64,000 nucleotides of DNA from contig CANTFG010000175.1 of assembly GCA_947652605.1 (NCBI GenBank), forward strand, positions 103,069 through 167,068, written 5' to 3'. The position numbers and the translations under genes are program-made. Source of the DNA: Elmis aenea. Taxonomy: Eukaryota > Arthropoda > Insecta > Coleoptera > Elmidae. How positions within the stretch are numbered: the stretch's first letter is position 1; each line of letters begins with the position of its first letter. The notes beneath the pieces are model-generated. The model saw only the letters and a program-made list of their open reading frames with translations, had not been told where the DNA came from and did not search any database. This document shows, in pieces, positions 1-14,900 of this stretch.

Positions 1-3000
1 GGAACAGTTTATCCATCGCCTCTTAACATGAATACAATTGTTTTGCATATGTCTTTCAATGAGCTGGTTTTAATTTTTAATAATTTCCTAAAAATACCGT
101 GCTTTAGTTAATACATATGTTCCTTGAGCGACTATTTCGAAACAATTTTAATTATTGATTTGTATATCACAGGAACAGTTTATCCATCGCCTTTTTACAT
201 GAATACAATTGTTTTGCATATGTCTTTCAATGAGCTGGTTTTAATTTTTAATAATTTCTTAAAAATACCGTGCTTTAGTTAATACATATGTTCCTTGAGC
301 GATTATTTCTGAACAATTTTAATTATTGATTTGTATATCACAGGAACAGTTTATCCATCGCCTCTTTACATGAATACAATTGTTTTGCATATGTCTTTCA
401 AAGAGCTGGTTTTAATTTTTAATAATTTCCTAAAAATACCGTGCTTTAGTTAATACATATGTTCCTTGAGCGACTATTTCGAAATAATTTTAATTATTGA
501 TTTGTATATCACAGGAACAGTTTATCCATCGCCTCTTTACATGAATACAATTGTTTTGCATATGTCTTTCAATGAGCTGGTTTTAATTTTTAATAATTTT
601 CTAAAAATACCGTGCTTTAGTTAATACATATGTTCCTTGAGCGACTATTTCGAAACAATTTTAATTATTGATTTGTATATTACAGGAACAGTTTATCTAT
701 CGCCTCTTTACATGTATACAATTGTTTTGCATATGTCTTTCAAAGAGCTGGTTTTAATTTTTAATAATTTCCTAAAAATACCGTGCTTTAGTTAATACAT
801 ATGTTCCTTGAGCGACTATTTCGAAACAATTTTAATTATTGATTTGTATATCACTGGAACAGTTTATCCATCGCTTTTTTACATGAATACAATTGTTTTG
901 CATATGTCTTTCAATGAGCTGGTTTTAATTTTTAATAATTTCCTAAAAATACCGTGCTTTAGTTAATACATATGTTCCTTGAGCGACTATTTCTGAACAA
1001 TTTTAATTATTGATTTTTATATCAAAGGAACAGTTTATCCATCGCCTTTTTACATGAATACAATTGTTTTGCATATGTCTTTCAAAGAGCTGGTTTTAAT
1101 TTTTAATAATTTCCTAAAAATACCGTGCTTTAGTTAATACATATGTTCCTTGAGCGACTATTTCGTAACAATTTTAATTATTGATTTGTATATCACAGGA
1201 ACAGTTTATCCATCGCCTCTTAACATGAATACAATTGTTTTGCATATGTCTTTCAATGAGCTGGTTTTAATTTTTAATAATTTCCTAAAAATACCGTGCT
1301 TTAGTTAATACATATGTTCCTTGAGCGATTATTTCTGAACAATTTTAATTATTGATTTGTATATCAAAGGAACAGTTTATCCATCGCCTTTTTACATGAA
1401 TACAATTGTTTTGCATATGTCTTTCAATGAGCTGGTTTTAATTTTTAATAATTTCTTAAAAATACCGTGCTTTAGTTAATACATATGTTTCTTGAGCGAC
1501 TATTTCTAAACAATTTTAATTATTGATTTGTATATCACAGGAACAGTTTATCCATCGCCTCTTTACATGAATACAATTGTTTTGCATATGTCTTTCAATG
1601 AGCTGGTTTTAATTTTTAATAATTTCCTAAAAATACCGTGCTTTAGTTAATACATATGTTCCTTAAGCGACTATTTCGAAACATTTTTAATTATAGATTT
1701 GTATATCACAGGAACAGTTTATCCATCGCCTCTTTACATGAATACAATTGTTTTGCATATGTCTTTCAATGAGCTGGTTTTAATTTTTAATAATTTTCTA
1801 AAAATACCGTGCTTTAGTTAATACATATGTTCCTTGAGCGACTATTTCGAAACAATTTTAATTATTGATTTGTATATTACAGGAACAGTTTATCTATCGC
1901 CTCTTTACATGTATACAATTGTTTTGCATATGTCTTTCAAAGAGCTGGTTTTAATTTTTAATAATTTCCTAAAAATACCGTGCTTTAGTTAATACATATG
2001 TTCCTTGAGCGACTATTTCGAAACAATTTTAATTATTGATTTGTATATCACAGGAACAGTTTATCCATCGCCTCTTTACATGAATACAATTGTTTTGCAT
2101 ATGTCTTTCAATGAGCTGGTTTTAATTTTTAATAATTTCCTAAAAATACCGTGCTTTAGTTAATACATAATATGTTCCTTGAGCGACTATTTCGAAACAA
2201 TTTTAATTATTGATTTGTATATCACAGGAACAGTTTATCCATCGCCTCTTTACATGAATACAATTGTTTTGCATATGTCTTTCAATGAGCTGGTTTTAAT
2301 TTTTAATAATTTCCTAAAAATACCGTGCTTTAGTTAATACATATGTTCCTTGAGCGACTATTTCGAAATAATTTTAATTATTGATTTGTATATCACAGGA
2401 ACAGTTTATCCATCGCCTCTTTACATGAATACAATTGTTTTGCATATGTCTTTCAATGAGCTGGTTTTAATTTTTAATAATTTCCTAAAAATACCGTGCT
2501 TTAGTTAAAACATATGTTCCTTGAGCGACTATTTCGAAACAATTTTAATTATTGATTTGTATATCACAGGAACAGTTTATCCATCGCCTCTTTACATGAA
2601 TACAATTGTTTTGCATATGTCTTTCAATGAGCTGGTTTTAATTTTTAATAATTTCCTAAAAATACCGTGCTTTAGTTAATACATATGTTCCTTGAGCGAC
2701 TATTTCTAAACAATTTTAATTATTGATTTGTATATCACAGGAACAGTTTATCCATCGCCTCTTTACATGAATACAATTGTTTTGCATATGTCTTTTATTG
2801 AGCTGGTTTTAATTTTTAATAATTTCCTAAAAATACCGTGCTTTAGTTAATACATATGTTCCTTGAGCGACTATTTTGAAACAATTTTAATTATTGATTT
2901 GTATATCACTGGAACAGTTTATCCATCGCTTTTTTACATGAATACAATTGTTTTGCATATGTCTTTCAATGAGCTGGTTTTAATTTTTAATAATTTCCTA

Positions 3001-5475
3001 AAAATACCGTGCTTTAGTTAATACATATGTTCCTTGAGCGACTATTTCTGAACAATTTTAATTATTGATTTGTATATCAAAGGAACAGTTTATCCATCGC
3101 CTTTTTACATGAATACAATTGTTTTGCATATGTCTTTCAAAGAGCTGGTTTTAATTTTTAATAATTTCCTAAAAATACCGTGCTTTAGTTAATACATATA
3201 TTCCTTGAGCGACTATTTCTGAACAATTTTAATTATTGATTTGTATATCAAAGGAACAGTTTATCCATCGCCTTTTTACATGAATACAATTGTTTTGCAT
3301 ATGTCTTTCAAAGAGCTGGTTTTAATTTTTAATAATTTCCTAAAAATACCGTGCTTTAGTTAATACATATGTTCCTTGAGCGACTATTTCGAAACAATTT
3401 TAATTATTGATTTGTATATCACAGGAACAGTTTATCTATCGCCTCTTTACATGAATACAATTGTTTTGCATATGTCTTTCAATGAGCTGGTTTTAATTTT
3501 TAATAATTTCCTAAAAATACCGTGCTTTAGTTAATACATATGTTCCTTGAGCGACTATTTCGAAACAATTTTAATTATTGATTTGTATATCACAGGAACA
3601 GTTTATCTATCGCCTCTTTACATGAATACAATAGTTTTGCATATGTCTTTCAATGAGCTGGTTTTAATTTTTAATAATTTCCTAAAAATACCGTGCTTTA
3701 GTTAAAACATATGTTCCTTGAGCGACTATTTCGAAACAAATTTAATTATTGATTTGTATATCACAGGAACAGTTTATCCATCGCCTCTTTACATGAATAC
3801 AATTGTTTTGCATATGTCTTTCAAAGAGCTGGTGTTAATTTTTAATAATTTCCTAAAAATACCGTGCTTTAGTTAATACATATGTTCCTTAAGCGACTAT
3901 TTCGAAACAATTTTAATTATTGATTTGTATATTACAGGAACAGTTTATCTATCGCCTCTTTACATGAATACAATTGTTTTGCATATGTCTTTCAATGAGC
4001 TGGTTTTAATTTTTAATAATTTCCTAAAAATACCGTGCTTTAGTTAATACATATGTTCCTTGAGCGACTATTTCGAAACAATTTTAATTATTGATTTGTA
4101 TATCACAGGAACAGTTTATCCATCGCCTCTTTACATGAATACAATTGTTTTGCATATGTCTTTTAATGAGCTGGTTTTAATTTTTAATAATTTCCTAAAA
4201 ATACCGTGCTTTAGTTAATACATATGTTCCTTGAGCGACTATTTCGAAACAATTTTAATTATTGATTTGTATATCACAGGACAAGTTTATCCTTCGCATC
4301 TTTACATGAATACAATTGTTTTGCATATGTCTTTCAATGAGCTGGTTTTAATTTTTAATAATTTCCTAAAAATACCGTGCTTTAGTTAATACATATGTTC
4401 CTTGAGCGACTATTTCTGAACAATTTTAATTATTGATTTGTATATCAAAGGAACAGTTTATCCATCGCCTTTTTACATGAATACAATTGTTTTGCATATG
4501 TCTTTCAAAGAGCTGGTTTTAATTTTTAATAATTTCCTAAAAATACCGTGCTTTAGTTAATACATATGTTCCTTGAGCGACTATTTCGTAACAATTTTAA
4601 TTATTGATTTGTATATCACAGGAACAGTTTATCCATCGCCTCTTAACATGAATACAATTGTTTTGCATATGTCTTTCAATGAGCTGGTTTTAATTTTTAA
4701 TAATTTCCTAAAAATACCGTGCTTTAGTTAATACATATGTTCCTTGAGCGACTATTTCGAAACAATTTTAATTATTGATTTGTATATCACAGGAACAGTT
4801 TATCCATCGCCTTTTTACATGAATACAATTGTTTTGCATATGTCTTTCAATGAGCTGGTTTTAATTTTTAATAATTTCTTAAAAATACCGTGCTTTAGTT
4901 AATACATATGTTCCTTGAGCGATTATTTCTGAACAATTTTAATTATTGATTTGTATATCAAAGGAACAGTTTATCCATCGCCTTTTTACATGAATACATT
5001 TGTTTTGCATATGTCTTTCAATGAGCTGGTTTTAATTTTTAATAATTTCTTAAAAATACCGTGCTTTAGTTAATACATATGTTTCTTGAGCGACTATTTC
5101 TAAACAATTTTAATTATTGATTTGTATATCACAGGAACAGTTTATCCATCGCCTCTTTACATGAATACAATTGTTTTGCATATGTCTTTCAAAGAGCTGG
5201 TTTTAATTTTTAATAATTTCCTAAAAATACCGTGCTTTAGTTAATACATATGTTCCTTGAGCGACTATTTCGAAATAATTTTAATTATTGATTTGTATAT
5301 CACAGGAACAGTTTATCCATCGCCTCTTTACATGAATACAATTGTTTTGCATATGTCTTTCAATGAGCTGGTTTTAATTTTTAATAATTTTCTAAAAATA
5401 CCGTGCTTTAGTTAATACATATGTTCCTTGAGCGACTATTTCGAAACAATTTTAATTATTGATTTGTATATTACA

Positions 5476-8400
5476 GGAACAGTTTATCTATCGCCTCTTT
5501 ACATGTATACAATTGTTTTGCATATGTCTTTCAAAGAGCTGGTTTTAATTTTTAATAATTTCCTAAAAATACCGTGCTTTAGTTAATACATATGTTCCTT
5601 GAGCGACTATTTCGAAACAATTTTAATTATTGATTTGTATATCACTGGAACAGTTTATCCATCGCTTTTTTACATGAATACAATTGTTTTGCATATGTCT
5701 TTCAATGAGCTGGTTTTAATTTTTAATAATTTCCTAAAAATACCGTGCTTTAGTTAATACATATGTTCCTTGAGCGACTATTTCTGAACAATTTTAATTA
5801 TTGATTTGTATATCAAAGGAACAGTTTATCCATCGCCTTTATACATGAATACAATTGTTTTGCATATGTCTTTCAAAGAGCTGGTTTTAATTTTTAATAA
5901 TTTCCTAAAAATACCGTGCTTTAGTTAATACATATGTTCCTTGAGCGACTATTTCGTAACAATTTTAATTATTGATTTGTATATCACAGGAACAGTTTAT
6001 CCATCGCCTCTTAACATGAATACAATTGTTTTGCATATGTCTTTCAATGAGCTGGTTTTAATTTTTAATAATTTCCTAAAAATACCGTGCTTTAGTTAAT
6101 ACATATGTTCCTTGAGCGATTATTTCTGAACAATTTTAATTATTGATTTGTATATCAAAGGAACAGTTTATCCATCGCCTTTTTACATGAATACAATTGT
6201 TTTGCATATGTCTTTCAATGAGCTGGTTTTAATTTTTAATAATTTCTTAAAAATACCGTGCTTTAGTTAATACATATGTTTCTTGAGCGACTATTTCTAA
6301 ACAATTTTAATTATTGATTTGTATATCACAGGAACAGTTTATCCATCGCCTCTTTACATGAATACAATTGTTTTGCATATGTCTTTCAATGAGCTGGTTT
6401 TAATTTTTAATAATTTCCTAAAAATACCGTGCTTTAGTTAATACATATGTTCCTTAAGCGACTATTTCGAAACAATTTTAATTATAGATTTGTATATCAC
6501 AGGAACAGTTTATCCATCGCCTCTTTACATGAATACAATTGTTTTGCATATGTCTTTCAATGAGCTGGTTTTAATTTTTAATAATTTTCTAAAAATACCG
6601 TGCTTTAGTTAATACATATGTTCCTTGAGCGACTATTTCGAAACAATTTTAATTATTGATTTGTATATTACAGGAACAGTTTATCTATCGCCTCTTTACA
6701 TGTATACAATTGTTTTGCATATGTCTTTCAGAGAGCTGGTTTTAATTTTTAATAATTTCCTAAAAATACCGTGCTTTAGTTAATACATATGTTCCTTGAG
6801 CGACTATTTCGAAACAATTTTAATTATTGATTTGTATATCACAGGAACAGTTTATCCATCGCCACTTTACATGAATACAATTGTTTTGCATATGTCTTTC
6901 AATGAGCTGGTTTTAATTTTTAATAATTTCCTAAAAATACCGTGCTTTAGTTAATACATATGTTCCTTGAGCGACTATTTCGAAATAATTTTAATTATTG
7001 ATTTGTATATCACAGGAACAGTTTATCCATCGCCTCTTTACATGAATACAATTGTTTTGCATATGTCTTTCAATGAGCTGGTTTTAATTTTTAATAATTT
7101 CCTAAAAATACCGTGCTTTAGTTAAAACATATGTTCCTTGAGCGACTATTTCGAAACAATTTTAATTATTGATTTGTATATCACAGGAACAGTTTATCCA
7201 TCGCCTCTTTACATGAATACAATTGTTTTGCATATGTCTTTCAATGAGCTGGTTTTAATTTTTAATAATTTCCTAAAAATACCGTGCTTTAGTTAATACA
7301 TATGTTCCTTAAGCGACTATTTCGAAACAATTTCAATTATTGATTTGTATATCACAGAAACAGTTTATCCATCGCCTCTTTACATGAATACAATTGTTTT
7401 GCATATGTCTTTCAATGAGCTGGTTTTAATTTTTAATAATTTCCTAAAAATACCGTGCTTTAGTTAATACATATGTTCCTTGAGCGACTATTTCTAAACA
7501 ATTTTAATTATTGATTTGTATATCACAGGAACAGTTTATCCATCGCTTCTTTACATGAATACAATTGTTTTGCATATGTCTTTCAATGAGCTGGTTTTAA
7601 TTTTTAATAATTTCCTAAAAATACCGTGCTTTAGTTAATACATATATTCCTTGAGCGACTATTTCTGAACAATTTTAATTATTGATTTGTATATCACAGG
7701 AACAGTTTATCCATCGCCTCTTTACATGAATACAATTGTTTTGCATATGTCTTTCAAAGAGCTGGTTTTAATTTTTAATAATTTCCTAAAAATACCGTGC
7801 TTTAGTTAATACATATGTTCCTTAAGCGACTATTTCGAAACAATTTCAATTATTGATTTGTATATCACAGGAACAGTTTATCCATCGCCTCTTTACATGA
7901 ATACAATTGTTTTGCATATGTCTTTCAATGAGCTGGTTTTAATTTTTGATGATTTCCAAAAAATACCGTGCTTTAGTTCATACATATGTTCCTTGAGCGA
8001 CTATTTCGAAACAATTTTAATTATTGATTTGTATATCACAGAAACAGTTTATCCATCGCCTCTTTACATGAATACAATTGTTTTGCATATGTCTTTCAAT
8101 GAGCTGGTTTTAATTTTTAATAATTTCCTAAAAATACCGTGCTTTAGTTAATACATATGTTCCTTGAGCGACTATTTCTAAACAATTTTAATTATTGATT
8201 TGTATATAACAGGATCAGTTTATCCATCGCCTCTTTACATGAATACAATTGTTTTGCATATGTCTTTCAATGAGCTGGTTTTAATTTTTAATAATTTCCT
8301 AACAATACCGTGCTTTAGTTAATACATATGTTCCTTGAGCGACTATTTCGAAACAATTTTAATTATTGATTTGTATATCACAGGAACAGTTTATCCATCG

Positions 8401-8724
8401 CCTCTTTACATGAATACAATTGTTTTGCATATGTCTTTCAATAAGCTGGTTTTAATTTTTAATAATTTCCTAAAAATACCGTGCTTTAGTTAATACATAT
8501 GTTCCTTGAGCGACTATTTCTAAACAATTTTAATTATTGATTTGTATATCACAGAAACAGTTTATCCATCGCCTCTTTACATGAATACAATTGTTTTGCA
8601 TATGTCTTTCAATGAGCTGGTTTTAATTTTTAATAATTTCCTAAAAATACAGTGCTTTAGTTAATACATATGTTCCTTGAGCGACTATTTCTAAACAATT
8701 TTAATTATTGATTTGTATATTACA
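5476..8724 (+). repeat. 19-monomer block, tandem duplication copy 1 (3249 bp)
   Basis: This block of 19 x 171 bp is repeated immediately downstream at 8725-11973. Rare private variants occur in the same order at an offset of exactly 3249 bp: CTTTATACATG near 5839 and 9088, GCCACTTTAC near 6861 and 10110, and CCTAACAATACC near 8299 and 11548. Only scattered single-base differences were noticed, for example CAGAGAGC at about 6730 against CAAAGAGC at about 9979. The left edge is placed where the preceding monomers (5305 and 8554) stop matching. The edges are accurate to about one monomer. Confidence 0.85.
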
Positions 8725-11700
8725 GGAACAGTTTATCTATCGCCTCTTTACATGTATACAATTGTTTTGCATATGTCTTTCAAAGAGCTGGTTTTAATTT
8801 TTAATAATTTCCTAAAAATACCGTGCTTTAGTTAATACATATGTTCCTTGAGCGACTATTTCGAAACAATTTTAATTATTGATTTGTATATCACTGGAAC
8901 AGTTTATCCATCGCTTTTTTACATGAATACAATTGTTTTGCATATGTCTTTCAATGAGCTGGTTTTAATTTTTAATAATTTCCTAAAAATACCGTGCTTT
9001 AGTTAATACATATGTTCCTTGAGCGACTATTTCTGAACAATTTTAATTATTGATTTGTATATCAAAGGAACAGTTTATCCATCGCCTTTATACATGAATA
9101 CAATTGTTTTGCATATGTCTTTCAAAGAGCTGGTTTTAATTTTTAATAATTTCCTAAAAATACCGTGCTTTAGTTAATACATATGTTCCTTGAGCGACTA
9201 TTTCGTAACAATTTTAATTATTGATTTGTATATCACAGGAACAGTTTATCCATCGCCTCTTAACATGAATACAATTGTTTTGCATATGTCTTTCAATGAG
9301 CTGGTTTTAATTTTTAATAATTTCCTAAAAATACCGTGCTTTAGTTAATACATATGTTCCTTGAGCGATTATTTCTGAACAATTTTAATTATTGATTTGT
9401 ATATCAAAGGAACAGTTTATCCATCGCCTTTTTACATGAATACAATTGTTTTGCATATGTCTTTCAATGAGCTGGTTTTAATTTTTAATAATTTCTTAAA
9501 AATACCGTGCTTTAGTTAATACATATGTTTCTTGAGCGACTATTTCTAAACAATTTTAATTATTGATTTGTATATCACAGGAACAGTTTATCCATCGCCT
9601 CTTTACATGAATACAATTGTTTTGCATATGTCTTTCAATGAGCTGGTTTTAATTTTTAATAATTTCCTAAAAATACCGTGCTTTAGTTAATACATATGTT
9701 CCTTAAGCGACTATTTCGAAACAATTTTAATTATAGATTTGTATATCACAGGAACAGTTTATCCATCGCCTCTTTACATGAATACAATTGTTTTGCATAT
9801 GTCTTTCAATGAGCTGGTTTTAATTTTTAATAATTTTCTAAAAATACCGTGCTTTAGTTAATACATATGTTCCTTGAGCGACTATTTCGAAACAATTTTA
9901 ATTATTGATTTGTATATTACAGGAACAGTTTATCTATCGCCTCTTTACATGTATACAATTGTTTTGCATATGTCTTTCAAAGAGCTGGTTTTAATTTTTA
10001 ATAATTTCCTAAAAATACCGTGCTTTAGTTAATACATATGTTCCTTGAGCGACTATTTCGAAACAATTTTAATTATTGATTTGTATATCACAGGAACAGT
10101 TTATCCATCGCCACTTTACATGAATACAATTGTTTTGCATATGTCTTTCAATGAGCTGGTTTTAATTTTTAATAATTTCCTAAAAATACCGTGCTTTAGT
10201 TAATACATATGTTCCTTGAGCGACTATTTCGAAATAATTTTAATTATTGATTTGTATATCACAGGAACAGTTTATCCATCGCCTCTTTACATGAATACAA
10301 TTGTTTTGCATATGTCTTTCAATGAGCTGGTTTTAATTTTTAATAATTTCCTAAAAATACCGTGCTTTAGTTAAAACATATGTTCCTTGAGCGACTATTT
10401 CGAAACAATTTTAATTATTGATTTGTATATCACAGGAACAGTTTATCCATCGCCTCTTTACATGAATACAATTGTTTTGCATATGTCTTTCAATGAGCTG
10501 GTTTTAATTTTTAATAATTTCCTAAAAATACCGTGCTTTAGTTAATACATATGTTCCTTAAGCGACTATTTCGAAACAATTTCAATTATTGATTTGTATA
10601 TCACAGAAACAGTTTATCCATCGCCTCTTTACATGAATACAATTGTTTTGCATATGTCTTTCAATGAGCTGGTTTTAATTTTTAATAATTTCCTAAAAAT
10701 ACCGTGCTTTAGTTAATACATATGTTCCTTGAGCGACTATTTCTAAACAATTTTAATTATTGATTTGTATATCACAGGAACAGTTTATCCATCGCTTCTT
10801 TACATGAATACAATTGTTTTGCATATGTCTTTCAATGAGCTGGTTTTAATTTTTAATAATTTCCTAAAAATACCGTGCTTTAGTTAATACATATATTCCT
10901 TGAGCGACTATTTCTGAACAATTTTAATTATTGATTTGTATATCACAGGAACAGTTTATCCATCGCCTCTTTACATGAATACAATTGTTTTGCATATGTC
11001 TTTCAAAGAGCTGGTTTTAATTTTTAATAATTTCCTAAAAATACCGTGCTTTAGTTAATACATATGTTCCTTAAGCGACTATTTCGAAACAATTTCAATT
11101 ATTGATTTGTATATCACAGGAACAGTTTATCCATCGCCTCTTTACATGAATACAATTGTTTTGCATATGTCTTTCAATGAGCTGGTTTTAATTTTTGATG
11201 ATTTCCAAAAAATACCGTGCTTTAGTTCATACATATGTTCCTTGAGCGACTATTTCGAAACAATTTTAATTATTGATTTGTATATCACAGAAACAGTTTA
11301 TCCATCGCCTCTTTACATGAATACAATTGTTTTGCATATGTCTTTCAATGAGCTGGTTTTAATTTTTAATAATTTCCTAAAAATACCGTGCTTTAGTTAA
11401 TACATATGTTCCTTGAGCGACTATTTCTAAACAATTTTAATTATTGATTTGTATATAACAGGATCAGTTTATCCATCGCCTCTTTACATGAATACAATTG
11501 TTTTGCATATGTCTTTCAATGAGCTGGTTTTAATTTTTAATAATTTCCTAACAATACCGTGCTTTAGTTAATACATATGTTCCTTGAGCGACTATTTCGA
11601 AACAATTTTAATTATTGATTTGTATATCACAGGAACAGTTTATCCATCGCCTCTTTACATGAATACAATTGTTTTGCATATGTCTTTCAATAAGCTGGTT

Positions 11701-11973
11701 TTAATTTTTAATAATTTCCTAAAAATACCGTGCTTTAGTTAATACATATGTTCCTTGAGCGACTATTTCTAAACAATTTTAATTATTGATTTGTATATCA
11801 CAGAAACAGTTTATCCATCGCCTCTTTACATGAATACAATTGTTTTGCATATGTCTTTCAATGAGCTGGTTTTAATTTTTAATAATTTCCTAAAAATACA
11901 GTGCTTTAGTTAATACATATGTTCCTTGAGCGACTATTTCTAAACAATTTTAATTATTGATTTGTATATGACA
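8725..11973 (+). repeat. 19-monomer block, tandem duplication copy 2 (3249 bp)
   Basis: Second copy of the 19-monomer block that starts at 5476. It ends where the sequence turns into a monomer preceded by TATATGACAGG, near 11970, which is not found at the matching point of copy 1. Its last part (from 11107) is also the start of the larger 44-monomer unit, so the two duplication events overlap. Near-identity over 3.2 kb suggests a recent event. Confidence 0.85.
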
Positions 11974-14900
11974 GGAACAGTTTATCCATCGCCTTTTTAC
12001 ATGAATACAATTGTTTTGCATATGTCTTTCAATGAGCTGGTTTTAATTTTTAATAATGTCTTAAAAATACCGTGCTTTAGTTAATACATATGTTCCTTGA
12101 GCGACTATTTCGAAACAATTTTAATTATTGATTTGTATATCACAGGAACAGTTTATCCATCGCCTCTTTACATGAATACAATTGTTTTGCATATGTCTTT
12201 CAATGAGCTGGTTTTAATTTTTAATTATTTCCTAAAAATACCGTGCTTTAGTTAATACATATGTTCCTTGAGCGACTATTTCGAAACAATTTTAATTATT
12301 GATTTGTATATCACAGGATCAGTTTATCCATCACCTCTTTACATGAATACAATTGTTTTGCATATGTCTTTCAATGAGCTGGTTTTAATTTTTAATAATT
12401 TCCTAAAAATACCGTGTTTTAGTTAATACATATGTTCCTTGAGCGACTATTTCGAAACAATTTTAATTATTGATTTGTATATCACAGGAACAGTTTATCC
12501 ATCGCCTCTTTACATGAACACAATTGTTTTGCATATGTCTTTCAATGAGCTGGTTTTAATTTTTAATAATTTCCTGAAAATACCGTGCTTTAGTTAATAC
12601 ATATGTTCCTTGAGCGACTATTTCTAAACAATTTTAATTATTGATTTGTATATCACAGGAACAGTTTATCCATCGCCTCTTTACATGAATACAATTGTTT
12701 TGCATATGTCTTTCAATGAGCTGGTTTTAATTTTTAATAATTTCCTAAAAATACCGTGCTTTAGTTAATACATATGTTCCTTGAGCGACTATTTCTAAAC
12801 AATTTTAATTATTGATTTGTATATCACAGGAACAGTTTATCCATCGCTTCTTTACATGAATACAATTGTTTTGCATATGTCTTTCAATGAGCTGGTTTTA
12901 ATTTTTAATAATCTCCTAAAAATACCGTGCTTTAGTTAATACATATGTTCCTTGAGCGACTATTTCTAAACAATTTTAATTATTGATTTGTATATCACAG
13001 GAACAGTTTATCCATCGCCTCTTTACATGAATACAATTGTTTTGCATATGTCTTTCAATGAGCTGGTTTTAATTTTTAATAATTTCCTAAAAATACCGTG
13101 CTTTAGTTAATACATATGTTCCTTGAGCGACTATTTCTAAACAATTTTAATTATTGATTTGTATATCACAGGAACAGTTTATCCATCGCCTCTTTACATG
13201 AATACAATTGTTTTGCATATGTCTTTTAATGAGCTGGTTTTAATTTTTAATAATTTCCTAAAAATACCGTGCTTTAGTTAATACATATGTTCCTTGAGCG
13301 ACTATTTTGAAACAATTTTAATTATTGATTTGTATATCACAGGAACAGTTTATCCATCGCCTCTTTACATGAATACAATTGTTTTGCATATGTCTTTCAA
13401 TGAGCTGGTTTTAATTTTTAATAATTTCCTAAAAATACCGTGCTTTAGTTAATACATATGTTCCTTGAGCGACTATTTTTAAACAATTTTAATTATTGAT
13501 TTGTATATCACAGGACAAGTTTATCCTTCGCATCTTTACATGAATACAATTGTTTTGCATATGTCTTTCAATGAGCTGGTTTTAATTTTTAATAATTTCC
13601 TAAAAATACCGTGCTTTAGTTAATACATATGTTCCTTGAGCGACTATTTCTAAACAATTTTAATTATTGATTTGTATATCACAGGAACAGTTTATCCATC
13701 GCCTCTTTACATGAATACAATTGTTTTGCATATGTCTTTCAATGAGCTGGTTTTAATTTTTAATAATTTCCTAAAAATACCGTGCTTTAGTTAATACATA
13801 TGTTCCTTGAGCGACTATTTCTAAACAATTTTAATTATTGATTTGTATATCACAGGAACAGTTTATCCATCGCCTCTTTACATGAATACAATTGTTTTGC
13901 ATATGTCTTTTGATGAGCTGGTTTTAATTTTTAATAATTTCCTAAAAATACCGTGCTTTAGTTAATACATATGTTCCTTGAGCGTCTATTTCTAAACAAT
14001 TTTAATTATTGATTTGTATATCACAGGAACAGTTTATCCATCGCCTCTTTACATGAATGCAATTGTTTCGCATATGTCTTTCAATAAGCTGGTTTTAATT
14101 TTTAATAATTTCCTAAAAATACCGTGCTTTAGTTAATACATATATTCCTTGAGCGACTATTTCGAAACAATTTTAATTATTGATTTGTATATCACAGGAA
14201 CAGTTTATCCTTCGCATCTTTACATGAAAAAAATTGTTTTGCATATGTCTTTCAATGAGCTGGTTTTAATTTTTAATAATTTCCTAAAAATACCGTGCTT
14301 TAGTTAATACATATGTTCCTTGAGCGACTATTTCGAAACAATTTTAATTATTGATTTGTATATCACAGGAACAGTTTATCCTTCGCATTTTTACATGAAA
14401 AAAATTGTTTTGCATATGTCTTTCAATGAGCTGGTTTTAATTTTTAATAATTTCCTAAAAATACCGTGCTTTAGTTAATACATATGTTCCTTGAGCGACT
14501 ATTTCGAAACAATTTTAATTATTAATTTGTATATCACAGGAACAGTTTATCCATCGCCTCTTTACATGAATACAATTGTTTTGCATATGTCTTTCAATGA
14601 GCTGGTTTTAATTTTTAATAATTTCCTAAAAATACCGTGCTTTAGTTAATACATATGTTCCTTGAGCGACTATTTCTAAACAATTTTAATTATTGATTTG
14701 TATATCACAGGAACAGTTTATCCATCGCCTCTTTACATGAATACAATTGTTTTGCATATGTCTTTCAATGAGCTGGTTTTAATTTTTAATAATTTCCTAA
14801 AAATACCGTGCTTTAGTTAATACATATGTTCCTTGAGCGACTATTTCGAAACAATTTTAATTATTGATTTGTATATCACAGAAACAGTTTATCCATCGCC

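Noticed and set aside
130..150. CENP-B-box-like site around TTCGAAAC in the monomer
   Set aside because: The TTCG and A positions fit partly, but the required CGGG half is absent; no support for a CENP-B box.
7858..8151. 97-codon open frame, repeated more than 20 times in the array
   Set aside because: It is two satellite monomers read through a lost stop, begins at TTG, has no recognisable domain, and recurs only because its monomer is part of the higher-order unit.
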